Shown piece by piece: positions 52,987-61,650 of a stretch of 64,000 nucleotides of DNA. The DNA comes from Gaiellasilicea sp963705515 (GTDB taxonomy: Bacteria > Actinomycetota > Thermoleophilia > Gaiellales > Gaiellaceae). Every line of letters starts with the position of its first letter. The first letter of the stretch is position 1. The position numbers and the translations under genes were made by a program. Below the pieces are notes generated by a model. The model had not been told where the DNA came from. It saw only the letters and a list, made by a program, of their open reading frames with translations, and made no database searches. The DNA is taken from positions 868,001 through 932,000 of the forward strand of contig CAVPJV010000009.1 in NCBI GenBank assembly GCA_963705515.1, in the 5' to 3' direction.

Positions 52987-54030
52987 TCAGGTGACCGGGT
53001 ACTCGGCCACGGCGGAGCTGCCTTCGTAGCGCGTGGTCGTCGTCAGGTACGGCCGCACATTGCGCCGCGTGACGAAGAGCAGGCCGGTGTTCGTGTCCGA
53101 CGGTGCGACGAGGCCGGCGCTGTAGCGGACCATGAAGAGCTGGTAGATGGGCTGGAAACCCTGGAGGTACGGCTGCTGGTCGATCGTGAAGTCGAGGTGG
53201 CCGTCGGCGATCGCGCGCAGCGTCCTCGGCAACAGGTCGTAACCGCCGGCGCGGACGCCACGGCTCCGCAGCTTGTGCTTCCGCATCACGTCGGCAACGC
53301 CCTGCGTCGAGCCTCCGTCGACGGCGAACATGCCGCGCAGCTTCTTGTGGGCGGCGTAGGTCGCCTCGATCCGGGCTCGCTCCTCGACCACGCCCGGCCC
53401 CGTCGCCACGACGGTCGCGCGGATCGGCTTGCCGGAGTCCTTGATCGCGTCGAGCGCGCCGTCGATGCGCGGCTGGATGTTGAGCTGCCCCGGGGTCGCG
53501 ATGAAGAGGAACACGTCGCCGCTCTTGACGAGCTCGGCGATCCGGGCGCCGAACTTCAGTCCCGACTGGTAGAGGTCCTGGCCGATGTAGGCGAGCCGGC
53601 GATTGCCGACGCCGCCGTCGGCGTTGTAGGACACGACCGGGATGCCACGCCGCAGCGCCTCCGCCGTCGGCTTGTTGAACGCTTGCCGGTCGATCACGGA
53701 CACGGCGATGCCGTGTGCCCGTCCGTCGATCGCACGCCGCATCGCCTTCACCATCTCGCCGACGTCGCTGCGCCGCGAGCCCGTCCACTCGTAGGTCGCG
53801 CCGTAGTGCCTGCAGGCGTCCTGGATGCCGTAGCGGGTCGGGACGAAGAACGGGTTCGTGATCGCATGGTTCACGAAGACGAAGCGCCAGCGCGGATGCG
53901 GCTCGAGGAATCCCGAGGTTCCGCCCGCGCGTGCGGCAGCCGGCAGCGCGAGTGCCGCGGCGCCGACGCCGAGCGTCCGCAGCAGCCGCGCGCGGTCGAG
54001 CGTGCTCGAGGGATCGCCCGCGTCCGTCAC
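52987..54030 (-). CDS. exported sugar-binding protein (periplasmic binding protein type 1)
   Basis: 347 residues. A signal region (RARLLRTLGVGAAALALPAAARA) resembles a Tat signal but lacks adjacent twin arginines. The mature part has AITNPFFVPTRYGIQDACRHYG, GIAVSVIDRQAFNKPTAEALRRGIPVVSYNAD and GMFAVDGGSTQGVADVM, typical of ribose/xylose-class receptors. GTG start overlaps the ABC-2 permease stop (GTGA), although ABC-2 systems are exporters and need no such receptor; it more likely serves the neighbouring sugar importer. Confidence 0.85.
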   Translation of the reverse strand: MTDAGDPSSTLDRARLLRTLGVGAAALALPAAARAGGTSGFLEPHPRWRFVFVNHAITNPFFVPTRYGIQDACRHYGATYEWTGSRRSDVGEMVKAMRRAIDGRAHGIAVSVIDRQAFNKPTAEALRRGIPVVSYNADGGVGNRRLAYIGQDLYQSGLKFGARIAELVKSGDVFLFIATPGQLNIQPRIDGALDAIKDSGKPIRATVVATGPGVVEERARIEATYAAHKKLRGMFAVDGGSTQGVADVMRKHKLRSRGVRAGGYDLLPRTLRAIADGHLDFTIDQQPYLQGFQPIYQLFMVRYSAGLVAPSDTNTGLLFVTRRNVRPYLTTTTRYEGSSAVAEYPVT

Positions 54031-54974
54031 GAGGGCGATCGTTGCACGAGCCGCACGGTCGCGAAGAGGAGCGCCGCCGCGAGCGCGACGAAGATCCCCG
54101 CCTCGATCGCCTGGAACGTCCAGAACCGATCCGCGGGCTGGAACGAGAGCGCGCGGCGCCAGCCCAGTGAGAGCAGGTACTCCTGCGGGTCGATCCGAGC
54201 CTGCTGGGCGTGCAGGATCGCGAGGTCCTCGCGCGCGGCGGAGATGTGGCGGCCGACGGCATCGACGAGCGAGTTGCTCAGCACCCAGTCACGCGCGTGC
54301 GCACCGGGAACGAGCCCCGTCATCGTCTCGTGCTCAGGCGACGCGTAGTGCGGCCGGAGGACACTGCCAACGGCAAGGCGGACGGCGACGAAGGCGGCCA
54401 GCGTCAGCGACATCGCGGCGAGTGTGCGCCGCAGCGCGCCGCCGGCGAGCACGCCGAGCGCAAATGCGAAGAGGGCGTACGCGGGCACGACAAGGCCCTG
54501 GATCTCGAAGCCGCCCGGGCTCATGCGGCCCTCGAGCCCGTCGAACGGATGCCGCCACCACATCACGATCGCGCTCAGCACGACGCCGCCGAGCGTGACC
54601 GCCAGGGCCAGCAGCAGCGTCTTCGAGAGCAGCCACCGGCGGCGCGTCACGCTCTGCGTCCACGCGAACCGATGCGTCCCGTGCTCCAGCTCGCGCGCGA
54701 GGAGCGGGGCGCCGACGAACATGCCCACGAGCGCCGGCAGCAGGATCAGGTAGCCCGCGATGTCGACGCGGCTGCCGTATTCCCCCTGGAAGTGGCGCAC
54801 GATGATGTCGCAGCCGGAGCGCGCGGTCGGCGGCAGGCAGGAGGAGAGCGCCTCGCGGTTGTACGCCGTCCGCATCGGCAAGCCGGTGACGAGCGCGGCG
54901 AGAGCGAGTCCGACGATCAGTGCGAGGCCGATGAGCAACTGGTGGCGGTGCTGCCGCCAGGTCACCCATGCCAT
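54027..54974 (-). CDS. ABC-2 type transporter permease
   Basis: 315 residues with six hydrophobic segments and a large extracytoplasmic loop after the first (SCLPPTARSGCD). The segment ARELEHGTHRFAWTQSVTRRRWLLSKT is typical of ABC-2 permeases. The start overlaps the ATPase gene end by 13 nt. With the GntR-YtrA regulator it resembles small export or stress transporters of Gram-positive bacteria. Confidence 0.82.
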   Translation of the reverse strand: MAWVTWRQHRHQLLIGLALIVGLALAALVTGLPMRTAYNREALSSCLPPTARSGCDIIVRHFQGEYGSRVDIAGYLILLPALVGMFVGAPLLARELEHGTHRFAWTQSVTRRRWLLSKTLLLALAVTLGGVVLSAIVMWWRHPFDGLEGRMSPGGFEIQGLVVPAYALFAFALGVLAGGALRRTLAAMSLTLAAFVAVRLAVGSVLRPHYASPEHETMTGLVPGAHARDWVLSNSLVDAVGRHISAAREDLAILHAQQARIDPQEYLLSLGWRRALSFQPADRFWTFQAIEAGIFVALAAALLFATVRLVQRSPS

Positions 54975-55859
54975 CGCAGCCGTCCCTTCTCGGGCGCCCG
55001 CGGCCCCGGCAGGCGCTCGGGCGCCATGTAGGCGAGGAGGAGGTCCTCGAGCCCGATCTCGTCGACCGACCACGAGGGATCGACGACGCGGCCGTCGATC
55101 CGGACGAGCAGCGTCATCTGCCGGCCGCTGTGCCGCTCCCGGATGATCTCCTGCACCCCGGGGATCCGCCCGAGCGGCCGCGCCGCGCCGGTCAGGAGGC
55201 GGTGTGACGCGATCAACTCCTCGGCGCTGCCTTCGAGCCGAACGCGCCCGTCACCCAGGAGGACGATGTGATCGGAGACGCGCTCGATGTCCGCGATCAC
55301 GTGCGATGCGATCACGACCGTCGCCTCGAGCTCCGAGACGCCGTCCATCAGCAGTCGCAGAAACTCACGGGCTGCAAGCGGGTCGAGCCGCGCGAACGGC
55401 TCGTCGAGCAGGAGCAGGGCCGGCCGCTTGCCGAGCGCGACTGCGAGCGCAAGGCGAGCCTTTTCGCCCGCCGGCAGCGCCGAGACGCGGTCGTCGGAGG
55501 AGAGCTTCGCCAGAAACTCGCCCGCGATCGACCGGTCCCAACCCGGGTTGGTCGCCCGCGCGAACTCGATCGTGTCGCGAACGGTGAAGGACTGGTAGAG
55601 CGGCGCGTCGCGTGCGACGTAGCCGATGCCGGCGAGCACCTCCGGCTCGCGCCGCGGGTCGCGCCCGAGCACCTCGATCGCTGCCCTCCGTCGGAGCGAG
55701 CAGTCCCACCGTGAGGCCGAGGAGCGTCGACTTGCCGGCACCGTTCGGCCCCGCCAGGCCGACGATCGCGCGCTCGGGGATCGCCAAGGTGCAGTCGCGC
55801 AGCGCCCAGCGTCGCCTGTAGCGCTTCCCCACTCCGTGCGTCACGAGCGGGGCCGTCAT
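54962..55859 (-). CDS. ABC transporter ATP-binding protein, frameshifted near 55692
   Basis: N-terminal 60 residues (THGVGKRYRRRWALRDCTL, Walker A GLAGPNGAGKSTLLGL) and the rest (AIEVLGRDPRREPE, GYVARDAPLYQ, LPAGEKARLALAVALGKRP signature region, LLLLDEPFARLDPLA, VIASHVIADIERV) lie in different frames; a one-base insertion or loss of a GC pair near 55692 accounts for it. The signature is LPAGEKARL rather than LSGGQ, as in some ABC-2 ATPases. ATG 55859 overlaps the GntR stop. Confidence 0.82.
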
Positions 55860-56260
55860 GCCACTCGGCGTACGAACGCCTCCCGTAGGGTCGTCGAGAT
55901 CACGGCGCGGATGCTCTCCTCGTCCAGGCCCGCACGCTCGGCCGCCGCGAGCCAGTTCTCGAGATCGCGCCGGAGCGCATCGTGGTGCTTCACCGAGGGA
56001 GCTGCCAGCGTGCCGGTGATGAACGTGCCCCGGCCGGGCCGCGCCTCGACGAGGCCGCTCGCTTCGAGCTCCCGGTATCCCTTCGCGACGGTGTTCGGGT
56101 TGATCGCGAGATCGGCGACGACCTCGCGGACGGTCGGCAGCTGATCGCCGACGTCGAGCAGGCCAAGCCGGAGCGCCTCTTTCACCTGCTGCACGATCTG
56201 CAGGTACGGGGCGACACCGGAGCGCGGATCGAGATGGAACTCGATCATCGTGTGGGCCAC
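55856..56260 (-). CDS. GntR family transcriptional regulator (YtrA-like)
   Basis: 134 residues: winged helix (QIVQQVKEALRLGLLDVGDQLPTVREVVADLAINPNTVAKGYRELE split over residues ~20-65), GLVEARPGRGTFITG wing, then a short C-terminal helical tail, too small for a FadR/HutC effector domain, as in YtrA. YtrA regulators usually control the ABC transporter genes that follow them, as here. GTG 56260 or ATG 56248 may be the start. A perfect inverted repeat in the divergent gap is a candidate operator. Confidence 0.87.
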   Translation of the reverse strand: MAHTMIEFHLDPRSGVAPYLQIVQQVKEALRLGLLDVGDQLPTVREVVADLAINPNTVAKGYRELEASGLVEARPGRGTFITGTLAAPSVKHHDALRRDLENWLAAAERAGLDEESIRAVISTTLREAFVRRVA

Positions 56261-56279
56261 AGTACAACCTCGCGCGCCG

Positions 56280-56309
56280 GTCCACCAGGCACATTCGCGT
56301 CTGGTGGAC
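56280..56309. promoter_or_regulatory. perfect 9-bp inverted repeat, candidate GntR operator
   Basis: GTCCACCAG (56280-56288) and CTGGTGGAC (56301-56309) flank 12 nt in the 77-bp gap between the divergent GntR and UnbU-UnbV-like genes. It lies upstream of both starts. Confidence 0.5.
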
Positions 56310-56325
56310 GGGAGCGATCACGACA

Positions 56326-56331
56326 TACCAT
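56326..56331 (+). promoter_or_regulatory. -10 box TACCAT of the UnbU-UnbV-like gene
   Basis: TACCAT, 6 nt, then ATG 56338. Confidence 0.5.
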
Positions 56332-56337
56332 GAGCCG

Positions 56338-59300
56338 ATGAGCGCTCCCGGCTCGGGCAAGCCGACCCTGCGGATTCGAGGCACGACCTATCCGGTCCTG
56401 TTGCCGAAGCTGCGCGACCCCCGCCTGCACCTGGCGGCCGTGATCATCTCCCTGCAGGTGCTCGGCCAGGTGGCGTTCGAGTTCCGGCTCTCGATCGCGC
56501 AGATCCTCGTCTCGCTGCTGACGTGCGCGGTGCTCGAAATGGGGATCGCGTTCCGGCGCCAGCACGTGATCCTCTGGCCGGCGAGCGCGCTCCTGACCGG
56601 GAACGGCGTCGCCTTCATCCTCCGCGTGCCCGGGACGGAGCACGGCGACTGGTGGAGCATGAACGGCTGGTGGATCTTCGCCGGCACGGCCGCCGTCTCG
56701 CTGCTCTCGAAGCACCTGATCCAGTTCCGAGGGGGTCACATCTTCAACCCCTCGAACTTCGGGCTCGTCCTCTGCTTCCTGCTGCTCGGCCCGGAGCGCG
56801 CCGACCCGCTCGAGTTCTGGTGGGGGCCGATGGGGTTCTGGCTCGCGCTCGCGCTCGCGATCATCATCGGCGGCGGCTTCGCGATCCTGCGGCGGCTGCG
56901 GCTGCTGCACATCGCCGTCACCTTTTGGGTCACCTTCGTCGCGAGCATCGCGGTGCTCGCGGCGAGCGGCCACGACATGACCGCGCGCTGGCACCTCGGG
57001 CCGGTCTCGGATTGGTACTTCTGGCGCGTTCTCGCATTCTCGCCCGAGATCCTCGTCTTCCTCTTCTTCATGATCACCGACCCGAAGACGATCCCTGCCG
57101 GCAAGGTCGGGCGCCGGGTGTACGCGGTCTCGATCGGCCTGCTCGCCGCGCTGTTGCTCGCGCCTCAGACGACCGAGTTCGGCTCGAAGGTGGCAGTCCT
57201 CTCCTCGCTGGCGATCGTCTGCGCGGCGCGGCCGCTGCTGGTGCTGCTCGCCGACGCCGCCCGCAGGCGGGGCTGGGACGGCCGGTTCGCCGTGCGCGGC
57301 GCGAGCCGCGCCGTCGGTGCGGCGGCGCTCGCCGGCGCAGTCGTCTTCGTCGGCCTCCTGGTCGTCGCAGGGAACCCGGCGCGCTCGAGCGCCGAGGCGC
57401 AGGTGCTGCCGGCGGCGACGGGCGAGCTCGTCGAGGTCACGGTCGAGCCGGCGCAGGGGATCGCGCCGATCGACCAGCGAACAGCCGAGCGGATCGCGCA
57501 GGACGCAGTCGCCGATCTCGAGAACGAGTCGCAGGCGCTTCGCAGCCGCGACCGCAAGCGTGCGACTGCCGGCGCCGACGGCTCGCGGCTCGCGGCGCTC
57601 TGGCGGCAGATCGACGGCGCGGCCGGACGGTCGATCGTCGTCCCGCATCACCGTGTCGAGCGGGTTCGCGTCAGCCTCGAGCCCGCGGACGGCCAGGAGC
57701 CGCCGACGGTCGTGGCGAGGCTCAGCGGGACGGTCGAGCCCGTCACGTACGAGGGCAAGAACGCGACGGTCGCGCATCGCGGCGCGCCGGCGCGCTTCAC
57801 GCGCACGTTCGAGCTCGTGCTCAAGGACGGCCGCTACGTGATCATCGCGTCGAGAGGGGCGCCGGAGTCGCGCGCGCAGCAGCCTTCGACGACGTCCGAG
57901 GCCCTCGGCGGCGTTCGGCTGCAGGACGTCGCTGCGCAGGTCGGGCTCGACTTCACGCAGGACGTCTTCCATTTCGAGACGACGCGTGAGCCGGACGCGA
58001 TGATGGGCGGCGGCCTCTGCTGGATCGACTACGACGCCGACGGCTGGCTCGACCTCTATGTCGTCAACGCCTACGCGGACGATGAGTACGTGCATTGGAC
58101 GGAGAGCGGCGGCCTGCCGCGGAGCGCGCTCTTCCACAACGTCAAGGGTCGGTTCGTGGACGTCAGCCGCGGGTCGGGCGCCGACCTACAGCTGCGCGGC
58201 AACGGCTGCGTCGCCGGCGACTTCAACCAGGACGGGAATGCGGACCTGTTCGTCACGACCGCCGGCTACAACGTCGCCACCGACGGGTACGACGCGCTGC
58301 TCTGGGGGAACGGCGACGGCACGTTCACCGAGGGCGCCCGCGCGGCCGGGATCAACGACCCGGGCTGGCACTCGGGCGCAGCGGTCGGCGACGTCAACGG
58401 CGACGGCCGCCCGGATCTCTTCGTGGCCGGCTACACGGACGTCAACACGCCGATCCCGGGCTCGTCGGGCGGCTTCCCGTCCAACTTCGCCGGCGTACGC
58501 GACCGCCTCTACCTGAACGACGGCCCGGACCGGAACGGCCGCTCGCGGTTCCGCGAAGTGGGACGGCGCGCCGGCCTCGAGCCGACGCGCGTCGACCACG
58601 GCCTCGGCGCGGTTTTCACCGACATCGACGACGACGGCCGGCTCGACCTCTACGTCGCGAACGACCTCGACCCCAACCGGCTCTACCTCAACGTCGCGCG
58701 ACCGGGCTCGCCGCTCGGCTTCCGGCTCGAGGAGCGAGCGCGCCAGGAGCGCGTCGACGACCCCAACGCCGGCATGGGCATCGCGGCGGCCGACTACAGC
58801 CTCGACGGCCGCGACGACCTCTTCGTGACGAACTCGCGCCGGCAGCTGCACGCCGTCTACCGCAGCACGCCGAGGGCATTCGTGGACGCCAGGCCCGACT
58901 TCGTCGCGGCGCTCGGCACCGACTACACCGGCTGGGGCGTGTCGTGGGTCGACCTCGACCTCGACGGCAACCTCGACCTCGTGCTGGCGAACGGCGCGAT
59001 CCCGCTCCTGCACCCGAAGCAGGACGCCCAGCGAGTCCAGGTGCTCGAGAACCTCACCGGCGAGGGGCATCGCGGCGAGTTCGCCAACGCCGGCGCGGCG
59101 GTCGGCCTACCTCCCGGCCAGCGCGTGAACGGACGAGGCCTCGCCGCGGCCGACTACGACAACGACGGCGACGTGGACGTCGCGATCAACTCGATCGCCG
59201 GGCCGCTGCTGCTGCTCCGAAACAGCGGCGCCGCCGGCCACTGGCTCGAGGTGAAGCTGGACGGCTTCGCCCCCGGGACCCGCATCACCGCCGTGCTGCC

Positions 59301-59487
59301 GAGCGGCAGGCGGCTGGTGCGCGAGCTCCACGCGGGCAGCAGCTACCTCTCCTCGGAGGACCCTCGCGCCCATTTCGGGCTCGGAGCTGCGGCCAAGGTC
59401 GCCGAGCTGCTCGTTCGCTTCCCCGACGGCACCGAGAGACGAATCGCGAACGTCGCGGCGAACCAGCTCGTCGTCGTCAAGCGCTAG
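56338..59487 (+). CDS. fusion of RnfD/NqrB-like (UnbU-type) membrane domain with FG-GAP/ASPIC-UnbV propeller
   Basis: 1049 residues. Residues ~25-345 have about ten membrane helices with the RnfD/NqrB/UnbU landmarks HIFNPSNFGLV and TDPKTIPAGKVGRRVY. Residues ~350-525 are a soluble alpha/beta linker. Residues ~530-970 contain several FG-GAP/VCBS calcium-binding repeats (DYDADGWLDLYVVN, DFNQDGNADLFVT, DVNGDGRPDLFVA, DIDDDGRLDLYVAN), and the C-terminus an ASPIC/UnbV domain (RLVRELHAGSSYLSSEDPRAHFGLG). UnbU and UnbV are separate proteins in enediyne clusters; here they are one chain, and no PKS is nearby. A redox or membrane-anchored surface role is inferred. Confidence 0.85.
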   Translation: MSAPGSGKPTLRIRGTTYPVLLPKLRDPRLHLAAVIISLQVLGQVAFEFRLSIAQILVSLLTCAVLEMGIAFRRQHVILWPASALLTGNGVAFILRVPGTEHGDWWSMNGWWIFAGTAAVSLLSKHLIQFRGGHIFNPSNFGLVLCFLLLGPERADPLEFWWGPMGFWLALALAIIIGGGFAILRRLRLLHIAVTFWVTFVASIAVLAASGHDMTARWHLGPVSDWYFWRVLAFSPEILVFLFFMITDPKTIPAGKVGRRVYAVSIGLLAALLLAPQTTEFGSKVAVLSSLAIVCAARPLLVLLADAARRRGWDGRFAVRGASRAVGAAALAGAVVFVGLLVVAGNPARSSAEAQVLPAATGELVEVTVEPAQGIAPIDQRTAERIAQDAVADLENESQALRSRDRKRATAGADGSRLAALWRQIDGAAGRSIVVPHHRVERVRVSLEPADGQEPPTVVARLSGTVEPVTYEGKNATVAHRGAPARFTRTFELVLKDGRYVIIASRGAPESRAQQPSTTSEALGGVRLQDVAAQVGLDFTQDVFHFETTREPDAMMGGGLCWIDYDADGWLDLYVVNAYADDEYVHWTESGGLPRSALFHNVKGRFVDVSRGSGADLQLRGNGCVAGDFNQDGNADLFVTTAGYNVATDGYDALLWGNGDGTFTEGARAAGINDPGWHSGAAVGDVNGDGRPDLFVAGYTDVNTPIPGSSGGFPSNFAGVRDRLYLNDGPDRNGRSRFREVGRRAGLEPTRVDHGLGAVFTDIDDDGRLDLYVANDLDPNRLYLNVARPGSPLGFRLEERARQERVDDPNAGMGIAAADYSLDGRDDLFVTNSRRQLHAVYRSTPRAFVDARPDFVAALGTDYTGWGVSWVDLDLDGNLDLVLANGAIPLLHPKQDAQRVQVLENLTGEGHRGEFANAGAAVGLPPGQRVNGRGLAAADYDNDGDVDVAINSIAGPLLLLRNSGAAGHWLEVKLDGFAPGTRITAVLPSGRRLVRELHAGSSYLSSEDPRAHFGLGAAAKVAELLVRFPDGTERRIANVAANQLVVVKR

Positions 59488-59493
59488 TCGGTC

Positions 59494-59499
59494 TAGAGT
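59494..59499 (+). promoter_or_regulatory. -10 box TAGAGT of malate synthase
   Basis: TAGAGT, 6 nt, then ATG 59506. Confidence 0.5.
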
Positions 59500-59505
59500 C
59501 TCGGG

Positions 59506-60996
59506 ATGCCGAGCGGCGCCGCCAGCATCCTCACGGACGACGCAGTCGAGTTCCTCACCGAGCTCGAGCGGACGTTCGGCCCGCGGCGCCGCCAGCTGCT
59601 CGACGCGCGGCACGCACGTGCCCAGCGGCTGCGCGACGGCGAGCTGCCCGACTTCCTCCCCGAGACGACGGACATCCGCGAGGGCGACTGGCGCGTCGCG
59701 CCCGTCCCGGCCGAACTGCAGGACCGCCGGGTCGAGATCACGGGGCCGGTCGACCGGAAGATGGTGATCAACGCGCTCAACTCGGGCGCGAAGATGTTCA
59801 TGGCGGACTTCGAGGACTCGAACTCACCGACCTGGCAGAACTGCATCGAGGGCCAGGTCAACCTGACGGACGCGCTCGACCGCACAATCGAGCTCGACAC
59901 GGGTGAGAAGCAGTACCGCCTGAACGAGGAGGTTGCGACCCTGCTCGTGCGCCCGCGCGGCTGGCACCTGGAGGAACGGCACTTCCAGGTCGGCGGAGCG
60001 GCGATCTCGGCGAGCCTGTTCGACTTCGGCCTCTACTTCTTCCGTAACCACGGCCGGGGCGGCACGTGGTTCTACCTGCCGAAGCTCGAGTCACATCTCG
60101 AGGCCCGGCTCTGGAACGACGTCTTCATCTGGTCGCAGGAGCGGCTGGGCGTGCCGCAGGGAACGATCAAGGCGACCGTCCTGATCGAGACGATCCTCGC
60201 CGCGTTCGAGATGGACGAGATCCTCTTCGAGCTGCGCGAGCACTCGGCCGGGCTGAACGCGGGCCGCTGGGACTACATCTTCAGCGTGATCAAGAAGCTC
60301 GGGCACCGGCAGGAGTTCGTGCTCCCCGACCGCGCGGACGTGACGATGGCGGTCCCGTTCATGCGCGCCTACACGGAGCTGCTCGTGAAGACCTGCCACG
60401 CGCGCGGCGCGCACGCGATGGGCGGCATGGCCGCCTTCATCCCCTCCCGCCGCGATCCCGAGGTGAACGCCGCCGCGCTCGCGAAGGTGCGCGAGGACAA
60501 GGAGCGCGAGGCGGGCCAGGGCTTCGACGGCACCTGGGTCGCGCATCCCGACCTCGTGCCGGTCGCGATGGAGATCTTCGACCGCGTCCTCGGCGAGCGG
60601 CCGAACCAGGTCGACCGGCAGCGGCCGGACGTCTCCTCGACGGCCGCGGACCTGCTCGACGTCGCCTCGACGCCGGGCGAGATCACGATGGCGGGGCTGC
60701 ACAACAACGTCTCGGTCGGGATCCAGTACCTCGCCGCGTGGCTCCAGGGGTCAGGCGCGGTCGCGATCTTCAACCTGATGGAGGACGCGGCGACCTCCGA
60801 GATCTCCCGCTCGCAGGTCTGGCAGTGGCTGCAGCACGACGAGGTCGCGCGGGCCGACGTCGAGGCCGCGATCGAGGAGGAGCTCGCCAAGCTCGACGGC
60901 GACTACTCCGAGGCGCGCGCGCTCTTCGAGCAGGTCGCGCTCGGCGAGGAGTTCGTCGAGTTCCTCACGCTCCCCGCGTACGAGCACATCGACTAG
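59506..60996 (+). CDS. aceB: malate synthase A
   Basis: 496 residues, the glyoxylate-shunt enzyme condensing glyoxylate and acetyl-CoA to malate. It has the family stretches ALNSGAKMFMADFEDSNSPTW, LLVRPRGWHLEE (substrate Arg), GTIKATVLIETILAAFEMDEI (metal-binding Glu), AHAMGGMAAFIPSR and NLMEDAATSEISRSQVWQW with the catalytic Asp. Size fits isoform A, not the 720-residue G form. No isocitrate lyase gene is adjacent. Confidence 0.95.
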   Translation: MPSGAASILTDDAVEFLTELERTFGPRRRQLLDARHARAQRLRDGELPDFLPETTDIREGDWRVAPVPAELQDRRVEITGPVDRKMVINALNSGAKMFMADFEDSNSPTWQNCIEGQVNLTDALDRTIELDTGEKQYRLNEEVATLLVRPRGWHLEERHFQVGGAAISASLFDFGLYFFRNHGRGGTWFYLPKLESHLEARLWNDVFIWSQERLGVPQGTIKATVLIETILAAFEMDEILFELREHSAGLNAGRWDYIFSVIKKLGHRQEFVLPDRADVTMAVPFMRAYTELLVKTCHARGAHAMGGMAAFIPSRRDPEVNAAALAKVREDKEREAGQGFDGTWVAHPDLVPVAMEIFDRVLGERPNQVDRQRPDVSSTAADLLDVASTPGEITMAGLHNNVSVGIQYLAAWLQGSGAVAIFNLMEDAATSEISRSQVWQWLQHDEVARADVEAAIEEELAKLDGDYSEARALFEQVALGEEFVEFLTLPAYEHID

Positions 60997-61005
60997 GACC
61001 TCTCA

Positions 61006-61650
61006 TCAGTCCCCGGCGACGAAGAACTGCCAGTCACCGTCCGCCGTGATCGCGGTGCGGTAGCCGAGGTAGCCCGTGCCCTGCGTCTTCATCTGCTCGA
61101 CCTCCTCGGCGCTGTAGAGCCCGGAGTAGACGAGATCGCGCCAGGCTTCCTCGGTCGGATTCTCGCTGTAGACGGTGGGCCAGGCGTAGGAGCCCGACTC
61201 GTTGCGGGCGTACGGCAGGGTCAGGATCGCCGCGAGCGCGCGCATCGGCTTCGGGGTCGCCGTCGAGTTCTCCTCGAGGTCGCGCCAGTACTCGGACGCG
61301 TCCGCGCCGCTCCCGTAGCTGAAGGTGAAGCCGGCGCCCTTCTCGAGCGCGATCTGCTCGAGCGTGTCGTAGTCGCACGCGACCGCGGCGTTGAAGACGC
61401 GCTTGCGGACGTCGGCCACGGCGGGCGGGAGATCCTGCTCGGGCAAGGTCAGGCGCACGCCGGACATCGAGCAGGCACCCTCGCCCTCCGGCGTCGTGTC
61501 GGCCGGCGTCGTCGGCGGCGCCTCGGTGACGGTGAAGACGCCGGTGGCCTCGGGCGGCAGGGTGGCGGGCGCGGCCGCGTTGTCGCCGTCGTCCGAGCCA
61601 CAGCCGGCGAGCGCGAGCGCGGCGAGCGCGAGTGCAGGGAGCAGTCTCAT
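61006..61650 (-). CDS. lipoprotein of unknown function
   Basis: 214 residues with a lipobox LALAGC (Cys near residue 17), a Thr/Pro-rich linker (residues ~25-60), then a mixed alpha/beta domain with AVACDYDTLEQIALEKGAGF near 95 and a C-terminal YLGYRTAITADGDWQFFVAGD that resembles DUF-type domains binding small ligands. Unknown function. The ATG overlaps the stop of the ThDP enzyme (ATGA), linking them. Confidence 0.7.
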   Translation of the reverse strand: MRLLPALALAALALAGCGSDDGDNAAAPATLPPEATGVFTVTEAPPTTPADTTPEGEGACSMSGVRLTLPEQDLPPAVADVRKRVFNAAVACDYDTLEQIALEKGAGFTFSYGSGADASEYWRDLEENSTATPKPMRALAAILTLPYARNESGSYAWPTVYSENPTEEAWRDLVYSGLYSAEEVEQMKTQGTGYLGYRTAITADGDWQFFVAGD

